A stretch of 64,000 nt of DNA from Pollutiaquabacter aromativorans. Lineage in GTDB: Bacteria; Bacteroidota; Bacteroidia; AKYH767-A; 2013-40CM-41-45. Position numbers and translations under genes: made by a program. The notes beneath the pieces were generated by a model. That model was not told where the DNA came from and did not search any database. It worked only from the letters and a program-made list of their open reading frames with translations. Positions within the stretch are counted from its first letter, which is position 1, and each line of letters opens with the position of its first letter. The stretch is taken from contig CP185379.1 of assembly GCA_049177215.1 (NCBI GenBank), forward strand, positions 1,240,001-1,304,000, in the 5' to 3' direction. Positions 33,114 to 39,009 of the stretch are shown piece by piece.

Positions 33114-35020
33114 TCTTTGCTCTGGCTCATGGCATTGTCGAGTAATACACTGTTGAAGCGTTGGATCATGGCTTTCAACCGCAGGCTCATCCGATCGGCC
33201 CGGCTGCTGTCGGAGACGCTGATATCCTGCTGCAGGGAAGGATCTTCCTGGAGCCGGTACAACTGGCGGTGGACGGTAGTGTCCATCGAAAGTACATATC
33301 CGCTGTCAATCAGTTGATAAACGGATTGGAGGCAGGTGTAGGCGCCGGAGGAGACACCCGTCCGGAAGATGCTATTGCCAAATGCAAATGCAGGATCCGG
33401 ATACCGAACCTGGTCCAGGATACTCGGGAGGATATCAATTTGCTGGGTGGTGCGTTCGTACCGTCCTTTCAGGCTTTCATCAGGATGATAAAACGCGATC
33501 GGTATGGCATACATACCTGCCTTGCTGAGGTAATAGGGAGTCTCGGCTTCTGCGGTATGATCCGCTGTGATGATGAACACTGTGTTGGAATACCATGTAC
33601 TCCTCGCTGCAGTTTTAAAGAAATCGCGCAGACACGCGTCGGTATACCGGACACTGGCGTGAATGGGTAACGGTCCTTCCGGAAATTGAGACTTTATTGC
33701 AGGAGGAATGGAATAGGGATGGTGCGAGGATAAAGTGAAAATAGTCGACAGAAAAGGCTCTTTCAATTGATCCATCTCATGAACGGCTCTTTGCAGGAAA
33801 GGCCCGTCATAAATGCCCCAGTTGCCATCAAAGTCCTCGTCATGGCCGTATTCCTTGCGACCGAAATAGCGGTCGTATCCGGCAGCTTTTGCAAAATGGT
33901 CGAATCCCATGGTACCATTCGTCCCACCATGAAAGAAAACGGATTGGTACCCGATACGTTTTAAGAGCGTACCAAGTCCGTCATACCGGTTGCCGGCGTA
34001 TACGGAAGTAATGAATGGCTCGTTCATCAGCGCCGGAATACCGGCGATCACGGCCGGTATGCCTTCAATGGAGCGCTTGCCATTCGCGAACGCGTTCGTG
34101 CAAAGCAGACTGTGTTTGAAAAGCGAATCAAGAAATGGCGTGTAAGCGACGCCATCGGGATGGAGCGATTGGATGTATTCGCTGCCAAAGCTCTCCAGGA
34201 GGAGGATGACCACATTCGGGCGATGGGATGCACTATCCGCCGGAAGCGGATGATAGGCGAATGGTTGTAACTGCCGGGCCGTAGCGTCATCCATCCATTG
34301 GGCTCTTTCCAGTTCATCTTTCCCCCAGGTCTTGAAGATGGTAAATGGCGTATTGAGGATGAGGGCCGACGTATGACCTCCACCCAATTGAGCGGCATTG
34401 CCAATACTTAACGGACGATATTGAAGTCCTCCGCGAAAACCAATGACCAGCAAAACCAGCGCCAGCATCCGGAAGACGAGATTCCACCAGCGTTTGGAAA
34501 GTGCTTCGTTGAGCCGGTAAAAGCGCGATGTGGTGCGAGACCAACGCAGGATGCGATAGAGGATGAAGATTAATCCGAAGAAGAGCAGGAGCAGATACCA
34601 ATAATCCACCACCATCCGGGGTACGGTGTTCACAAAGTCGTCGCCGAAACCCATGATGCGTACCATATCGGTCGTCATCCTCCTGGCAGAGAAGCTATAC
34701 AATCCAAGATCGACACAAGCCGCGAGGAGAAAGAGCGCATTCAGGGTGACAAAGTAGACGCTGAGGATCTTTCGCATAAAACCGTGCGCAAGCCAGCGGT
34801 CGGGAAGGAGAACATGGAAAAGAAAAAAAGGCGTATTCAGGATGCAGATGGCCGTCGCATCAAAGCGTAAACCGTAGAAGAATGAAAGGAGCAGCGTTCC
34901 GGATGATGTCCCGGAATAATAGTCCCAGTGCACCAACAGGAAGATCAGCCTGAGCAATGAGTAAAGCACCAGCAGTCCGCTGAAACGAAGCATCAGAAGC
35001 AGCGTGGCGCTTTTATTCAT
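33110..35020 (-). CDS. LTA synthase-like membrane sulfatase (phosphoglycerol transferase family)
   Basis: 636 residues. Five hydrophobic segments in the first ~220 residues are followed by an extracytoplasmic sulfatase-fold domain. Metal and catalytic signs are VVILLLESFGSEYI, the nucleophile region ANGKRSIEGIPA (serine where S. aureus LtaS has threonine), FHGGTNGTMGFDHFAK, LSSHHPY and ITADHTAE. LtaS releases diacylglycerol as it moves glycerophosphate from phosphatidylglycerol. In a Bacteroidota cell, which should lack lipoteichoic acid, the acceptor is unknown and could be a glycan or another lipid. Start ATG 35020 is chosen as the first methionine ahead of the first helix. Confidence 0.87.
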   Translation of the reverse strand: MNKSATLLLMLRFSGLLVLYSLLRLIFLLVHWDYYSGTSSGTLLLSFFYGLRFDATAICILNTPFFLFHVLLPDRWLAHGFMRKILSVYFVTLNALFLLAACVDLGLYSFSARRMTTDMVRIMGFGDDFVNTVPRMVVDYWYLLLLFFGLIFILYRILRWSRTTSRFYRLNEALSKRWWNLVFRMLALVLLVIGFRGGLQYRPLSIGNAAQLGGGHTSALILNTPFTIFKTWGKDELERAQWMDDATARQLQPFAYHPLPADSASHRPNVVILLLESFGSEYIQSLHPDGVAYTPFLDSLFKHSLLCTNAFANGKRSIEGIPAVIAGIPALMNEPFITSVYAGNRYDGLGTLLKRIGYQSVFFHGGTNGTMGFDHFAKAAGYDRYFGRKEYGHDEDFDGNWGIYDGPFLQRAVHEMDQLKEPFLSTIFTLSSHHPYSIPPAIKSQFPEGPLPIHASVRYTDACLRDFFKTAARSTWYSNTVFIITADHTAEAETPYYLSKAGMYAIPIAFYHPDESLKGRYERTTQQIDILPSILDQVRYPDPAFAFGNSIFRTGVSSGAYTCLQSVYQLIDSGYVLSMDTTVHRQLYRLQEDPSLQQDISVSDSSRADRMSLRLKAMIQRFNSVLLDNAMSQSKE

Positions 35021-35061
35021 CAGTCCAGGGCAAGATAATGCTATTCGCGAAGATGGCGAGA

Positions 35062-35096
35062 AACAAAAAAGCCACCTCATCGGCGGCTTTTTTGTT
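35062..35096 (-). terminator. Bidirectional-type terminator after the DUF5011-like lipoprotein gene
   Basis: The arms AACAAAAAAGCC and GGCTTTTTTGTT flank an 11-base loop and are T-rich on either strand. It lies 18 bases after the lipoprotein stop and about 40 bases before the LTA-synthase-like start, separating the two minus-strand genes. Confidence 0.82.
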
Positions 35097-35113
35097 ATAC
35101 CATCAACAGATGG

Positions 35114-35830
35114 TTAGCGGCGATATTTCGATACGGCAATGTCCGTAGCAGTACCGTCGGTCCACTGGTAAGTGATATCGAAAGAGGTCGGAGCTGTTCC
35201 GCTTACAACACCCGTTCCCGTCGGATAGATCTGGGTGACTTGAGCAACTGCACCGACAAACTGATTGTTGGTGTTCAGGGTAATTGCCGATCCGGCGGCT
35301 ACTCCGTCAAATTTGATGTAGATCGGATAGGTTCCGGTAGAGTCAAAGGCGCCGAAGTTCACCACTTTGACCAGGTTATTGATCGTATCTGAAGTGGAAC
35401 AGGAGGCTGCAAAATTGGCAACGAGGGCAAAAGTCGTGGATGAATCGGTACAGGTGGCGTAAGAGCCAGCGAATACTTCCGCATCGTTCACCACGTTGAT
35501 TACGCGGTCGACAGATGTCGAGTTGCCTGCCTTGTCACTTACAGAGTAGGAAACAGTGTAGGAGCCTTTGCGGTTCAGGTTGACAGCAGAAGCGCCGGTA
35601 ACGGTAACGGAGCTGGTGATGTTGCCATCTTCGTCATCCAAAGCGCTGAAACCCGGATCCGACCAGGTGCCGGCGCCACCTGCTGTGGTAGGAAGGCTGA
35701 CCGTGATGCTGGTACCGCCGGTCAGGCTAAGAGAAGGAGCAGTGGTGTCTTCGTCCTTGGAACAGCCCGTCAGGACCAGCGCGCCAAATCCGAGAATCGC
35801 AAAAGCGGAATACAAAATTGATTTTTTCAT
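35114..35830 (-). CDS. Lipoprotein with Ig-like DUF5011 domain
   Basis: 238 residues. A lipoprotein signal peptide ends in the lipobox LTGC (C23). Then comes an Ig-like domain of DUF5011 type: GTWSDPGFSALDDEDGNITS, followed by GSYTVSYSVSDKAGNST and RVINV. The C-terminal ~120 residues resemble the beta-rich tail of Bacteroidota surface lipoproteins that follow such domains. Function is unknown; an outer-membrane or surface location is likely. A perfect TATTTTTG -7 box is found upstream on the minus strand at 35878-35871. Confidence 0.82.
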   Translation of the reverse strand: MKKSILYSAFAILGFGALVLTGCSKDEDTTAPSLSLTGGTSITVSLPTTAGGAGTWSDPGFSALDDEDGNITSSVTVTGASAVNLNRKGSYTVSYSVSDKAGNSTSVDRVINVVNDAEVFAGSYATCTDSSTTFALVANFAASCSTSDTINNLVKVVNFGAFDSTGTYPIYIKFDGVAAGSAITLNTNNQFVGAVAQVTQIYPTGTGVVSGTAPTSFDITYQWTDGTATDIAVSKYRR

Positions 35831-35870
35831 TGGAGGGTTGATTGGTTAAGTTACGTTACGTTTGGTACCG

Positions 35871-35878
35871 CAAAAATA
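35871..35878 (-). promoter_or_regulatory. -7 promoter element of the DUF5011-like lipoprotein (TATTTTTG)
   Basis: CAAAAATA on the plus strand reads TATTTTTG on the minus strand, a perfect TAnnTTTG box 40 bases before the start codon at 35830. A -33 TTG at proper spacing is not evident. Confidence 0.5.
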
Positions 35879-35930
35879 GCGGAATTATCTTTCTTTTGCC
35901 TGGCCGAAACAATTTTCATTCCTTTCAGTA

Positions 35931-35938
35931 TATCTTTG
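35931..35938 (+). promoter_or_regulatory. -7 promoter element of the first mini-lipoprotein gene (TATCTTTG)
   Basis: A perfect TAnnTTTG box lies 38 bases before the start codon at 35977, leaving an A/C-rich leader of the kind often seen in well-expressed Bacteroidota genes. The -33 region is A/T rich without an exact TTG. Confidence 0.55.
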
Positions 35939-35976
35939 CCGTCAATCAAAAATCAAACGATTAACCAACAACCATC

Positions 35977-36327
35977 ATGAAGAAAGTATTCGCCCTTCTT
36001 CTCTCAGCCGGTATGATCGCTACGGTCGCGTGCGGCCCGAGCGCTGAAGAAAAGGCTGCGGCTGAGAAAGCCCGCCAGGATTCAATCAATGCTGTAATGG
36101 AAAAGGCTGCAGCTGATTCCGCAGCAGCTGCCCAGGCTGCCCTGGAGCAGGCTCGTCAGGATTCGATCAACGCGGCTATGGAGCAGGCGAAGGCCGATTC
36201 CATCGCTAAAGCTGAAGCGGATAAGGCGAAAGCAAAGCCAAAGCCCAAGCCCAAGCCGAAAGAAGAGCCGAAGCAGGCCCCGACCGGACAGCCCAAGGTG
36301 GGCATGAAGAAGCCGGGAGCCAAGTAA
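35977..36327 (+). CDS. Small Ala/Lys-rich lipoprotein (paralogue 1)
   Basis: 116 residues. The lipoprotein signal MKKVFALLLSAGMIATVAC ends at C19 in the lipobox TVAC. The mature part is a charged alanine-rich helix with two copies of a unit ending ARQDSINA (AVMEKAA or AAMEQAK next), then a lysine-proline run of the type AKPKPKPKPK and a short tail. Helix plus KP-rich stretch suggests a periplasm-spanning or peptidoglycan-contacting lipoprotein; this is inference. The N-terminal 34 residues are nearly identical to the next gene's product, marking a duplication. It is followed by its own terminator. Confidence 0.8.
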   Translation: MKKVFALLLSAGMIATVACGPSAEEKAAAEKARQDSINAVMEKAAADSAAAAQAALEQARQDSINAAMEQAKADSIAKAEADKAKAKPKPKPKPKEEPKQAPTGQPKVGMKKPGAK

Positions 36328-36345
36328 TCTGGCTTTTTAGCATAA

Positions 36346-36387
36346 AACAGGGGAGCGGATATTAACGTTCCCCTGTTAATTTTTTTA
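36346..36387 (+). terminator. Terminator after mini-lipoprotein 1
   Basis: The arms AACAGGGGA (36346-36354) and TTCCCCTGTT (36368-36377) pair strongly around a 13-base loop, followed by AATTTTTTT. It lies 19 bases after the stop codon. Confidence 0.85.
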
Positions 36388-36397
36388 ACCTAAGGCC

Positions 36398-36427
36398 TTG
36401 TTTCCTAAGGAAAAAGCCCTACCTTTG
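36398..36427 (+). promoter_or_regulatory. Full promoter of mini-lipoprotein 2 (TTG-N19-TACCTTTG)
   Basis: TTG at 36398-36400, exactly 19 bases, then TACCTTTG at 36420-36427: both halves of the Bacteroidota -33/-7 consensus at the right spacing. It lies 33 bases before the start codon and is the best promoter in the window. It begins just after the preceding terminator. Confidence 0.75.
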
Positions 36428-36460
36428 CGCCCATTCAATCAAAAAACCATCCAAAAAACA

Positions 36461-36691
36461 ATGAAAAAGGTTCTCTCTACCTTGTTCGTCGCCGGAATGA
36501 TCGCTCTCGTAGCTTGTGGTCCGAGCGCAGAAGAAAAAGCTGCTCAGGAAAAAGCTGCTCAAGATTCGATCGCTGCTGCTGAAGCTGCCGCTAAGGCTGC
36601 TGCCGAGCAGGCTGTTATGCAGGATTCTGCTGCCGCTGCTGCTGCAACGGTTGTTGACTCTGCTGCTGCTGCTGTTGAGTCTGCCAAGTAA
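36461..36691 (+). CDS. Small Ala-rich lipoprotein (paralogue 2)
   Basis: 76 residues, starting at ATG 36461. The signal MKKVLSTLFVAGMIALVAC has the lipobox LVAC. The mature chain is almost entirely Ala, Glu, Lys, Asp, Ser and Val in a helical pattern (QEKAAQDSIAAAEAAAKAA), similar in build to the E. coli Lpp lipoprotein but without its sequence. GCT dominates the alanine codons, unlike most neighbours, which with the consensus promoter and strong terminator suggests very high expression. It is a paralogue of the gene at 35977, without the KP-rich tail. Confidence 0.8.
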   Translation: MKKVLSTLFVAGMIALVACGPSAEEKAAQEKAAQDSIAAAEAAAKAAAEQAVMQDSAAAAAATVVDSAAAAVESAK

Positions 36692-36709
36692 TTCCGCGCA
36701 GAAAAAAAT

Positions 36710-36736
36710 AAAAAAGGAGCCTCAGGCTCCTTTTTT
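36710..36736 (+). terminator. Terminator after mini-lipoprotein 2, symmetric and probably bidirectional
   Basis: AAAAAAGGAGCC-TCA-GGCTCCTTTTTT is a perfect hairpin with T runs on both strands. It lies 18 bases after the mini-lipoprotein stop. It also contains the 3' end and stop codon of the opposite-strand 52-codon gene, so it can end both transcripts. Confidence 0.9.
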
Positions 36737-36880
36737 ATTTTCTACACTTTTCATCGATCCGGGGTCACAGGCGGAGCATCCGGAAGTCTTTTTCCCGGAG
36801 AATGTTCCAACCAATTTCTGCAACAGGTAACCCGCCGCAAGCAGCAAGAGCACATAAGCGACCAAAGACTGCCATTCCAT
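36722..36880 (-). CDS. 52-residue FeoB-associated-type Cys-rich membrane peptide
   Basis: A short gene running from ATG 36880 to TGA at 36724-36722. The product begins MEWQSLVAYVLLLLAAGYLL, a single membrane helix, followed by a basic stretch and GKKTSGCSACDPGS with a CxxC pair. This is the layout of the FeoB-associated Cys-rich membrane protein family of Bacteroidota. No feoA or feoB is in the window, so the iron-transport link is only by family. Its last codons lie inside the shared terminator hairpin. A -7-like TATCTTAG sits 4 bases before the ATG. Confidence 0.68.
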   Translation of the reverse strand: MEWQSLVAYVLLLLAAGYLLQKLVGTFSGKKTSGCSACDPGSMKSVENKKGA

Positions 36881-36884
36881 TCCG

Positions 36885-36892
36885 CTAAGATA
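36885..36892 (-). promoter_or_regulatory. Candidate -7 element of the FeoB-associated-type gene (TATCTTAG)
   Basis: The minus strand reads TATCTTAG-CGGA-ATG. The box has one mismatch to TAnnTTTG. Its 4-base spacing to the start codon repeats that of hslR and of the TPR-like membrane gene. Confidence 0.4.
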
Positions 36893-36993
36893 CGAATGCG
36901 GGCTTGCTTTTCGTTCAGGGTAGTCGGGCTGATTTGTTGGAAAGTCTGTAAATCAACCTGCCGGCCCCAAGGCAGCAGCCCGTTCTGATTCGG

Positions 36994-37001
36994 TAATTTT
37001 G
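36994..37001 (+). promoter_or_regulatory. -7 promoter element of the E1 fusion gene (TAATTTTG)
   Basis: A perfect TAnnTTTG box lies 23 bases before the start codon at 37025. No TTG is present at the -33 spacing. The rest of the region 36893-36993 shows nothing I can name. Confidence 0.5.
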
Positions 37002-37024
37002 CAGCGCCAACCGCGATTTCACCT

Positions 37025-39007
37025 ATGATGAAGTACGACCGTTCCGGACTCTCCGACGACCAACTCCGGCGTATCTATAAAGCTATCCTGAAGCCTCGCA
37101 TGATCGAGGAGAAAATGCTCGTGCTCCTGCGCCAGGGGAAACTGGCGAAATGGTTCTCCGGTATCGGTCAGGAAGCTATCGCCGTTGGGTGCGGCCTTGC
37201 CCTGGATCGCGATGAATACATCCTGCCCATGCACCGGAACCTCGGTGTCTTTACCACTCGGGAAATTCCGCTCAACCGACTGTTCTCCCAGTGGATGGGA
37301 AAGCCAGGTGGATTTACCAAAGGTCGCGACCGCTCCTTTCACTTCGGTACACAGGAATTCAAGATCATCGGAATGATCTCTCATCTGGGTCCCCAACTCG
37401 GTGTGGCCGATGGCATCGCGCTGGCCAATAAGATCCGCTCGGAAAAGCGTGTTACCGCGGTTTTCTCCGGCGATGGAGCAACTTCCGAAGGCGATTTCCA
37501 CGAAAGCCTCAACGTGGCCGCGGTCTGGGACCTGCCGGTCATCTTTATCATCGAGAACAACGGTTACGGACTTTCCACCCCCAGCAATGAACAGTTTCGG
37601 ATGAAACAGTTCATCGACAAGGGAATCGGCTATGGAATGGAGGCTGTTCAGATCGATGGAAACAACATCCTCGAAACCTATAAGACCATATCCGGTCTGG
37701 CGGAATCGGTGCGTCAACGGCCTCGTCCGATCCTGCTGGAATGCATGACCTTCAGAATGCGTGGGCATGAGGAAGCTTCCGGGACGAAATATGTCCCACA
37801 GGAGCTCTTCGACCTTTGGGGAAAGAAGGATCCGGTCAATAATTACGAGAATTTCCTGCTTAAAGAGAAAGTGATCGACGAGGAATTTATAGCTCTGACG
37901 CGCAGAGAGATAAAGCAGGAGATCGAAGCGAATCTGGAGGTCGCTTATGCGGAGTCGAACCCTGAACCGGACACGGAGGTCGAGTTACGGGACATGTACG
38001 ATCAGCGTTCAGTTGAACTGATTGAGCCCGTTACAGGCAAGGCTACCGAGAAACGTCTGGTCGATGCGATCAGCGACGGCCTGCGTCAGTCCATGGAGCG
38101 CTACCCGAACCTGATTCTCATGGGACAAGACATTGCCGAATATGGCGGTGTCTTTAAGGTTACCCAGGGATTTGTGGAAGCCTTCGGAAAGGACCGTGTA
38201 CGGAATACGCCTTTATGCGAGTCCGCAATCGTTGGAACCGCCCAGGGCTTAGCCATCAATGGTATGAAAGCCATGGTCGAAATGCAGTTTTCCGACTTCG
38301 TCACCTGCGGCTTCAACCAGATTGTAAACAACCTCGCGAAGACGCACTATCGCTGGGGACAAAATGTCGATGTAGTGGTTCGTATGCCCACCGGCGCCGG
38401 CGTGAATGCCGGACCGTTCCATTCTCAGTCAACCGAAGCCTGGTTCACCCATACACCCGGTTTGAAGGTGGTCTATCCCGCGTTCCCGGATGATGCGAAA
38501 GGATTGCTCGCAGCATCCATCGCGGACCCCAATCCGGTCATGTTCTTTGAACACAAGGCGCTTTACCGCTCTGTCCAGGGGCAGGTTCCGGACGATTATT
38601 ATACCCTCGAGATCGGAAAGGCAAAGTTGGTCCGTCAGGGAAATGCTGCCACCATTGTGAGCTATGGACTGGCGGTCCACTGGGCGCTGGAATACCTCGA
38701 TCAGCATCCCGAAATTTCGGTTGACCTGATTGACCTGCGCTCGCTCTTACCGTGGGATAAGGAAATGGTGATGGAGAGCGTGCGTAAGACCGGAAAAGTG
38801 CTGGTATTCCATGAGGACACGCACACGGGAGGATTCGGGGGAGAGATCGCTTCGCATATTTCCGAGCATTGCTTTGAATCCCTGGACGCGCCGGTGATGC
38901 GACTGGCCAGCCTGGATACACCGGTTCCCATGAACCTGGAATTGGAATGGAATTTTCTTCCGAAGAACCGCCTCGGAGAACGTCTGGAGCAACTGCTCCG
39001 TTACTGA
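37025..39007 (+). CDS. 2-oxoacid dehydrogenase E1, fused alpha and beta subunits
   Basis: 660 residues. The N-terminal half is E1 alpha, with the thiamine diphosphate motif SGDGATSEGDFHESLN ending FIIENNGYG and the phosphorylation-loop region FRMRGHEEASGTKY. The C-terminal half is E1 beta, with MGQDIAEYGGVFKVTQG, TPLCESAIVGTAQGLA and the catalytic histidine region HEDTHTGGFG. E1 decarboxylates pyruvate or branched-chain 2-oxoacids and passes the acyl group to E2. Fused E1 of this length is common in Bacteroidota; pyruvate versus branched-chain specificity cannot be decided here. E2 and E3 genes are not adjacent. ATG 37028 is an alternative start one codon later. Confidence 0.92.
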   Translation: MMKYDRSGLSDDQLRRIYKAILKPRMIEEKMLVLLRQGKLAKWFSGIGQEAIAVGCGLALDRDEYILPMHRNLGVFTTREIPLNRLFSQWMGKPGGFTKGRDRSFHFGTQEFKIIGMISHLGPQLGVADGIALANKIRSEKRVTAVFSGDGATSEGDFHESLNVAAVWDLPVIFIIENNGYGLSTPSNEQFRMKQFIDKGIGYGMEAVQIDGNNILETYKTISGLAESVRQRPRPILLECMTFRMRGHEEASGTKYVPQELFDLWGKKDPVNNYENFLLKEKVIDEEFIALTRREIKQEIEANLEVAYAESNPEPDTEVELRDMYDQRSVELIEPVTGKATEKRLVDAISDGLRQSMERYPNLILMGQDIAEYGGVFKVTQGFVEAFGKDRVRNTPLCESAIVGTAQGLAINGMKAMVEMQFSDFVTCGFNQIVNNLAKTHYRWGQNVDVVVRMPTGAGVNAGPFHSQSTEAWFTHTPGLKVVYPAFPDDAKGLLAASIADPNPVMFFEHKALYRSVQGQVPDDYYTLEIGKAKLVRQGNAATIVSYGLAVHWALEYLDQHPEISVDLIDLRSLLPWDKEMVMESVRKTGKVLVFHEDTHTGGFGGEIASHISEHCFESLDAPVMRLASLDTPVPMNLELEWNFLPKNRLGERLEQLLRY

Positions 39008-39009
39008 TA

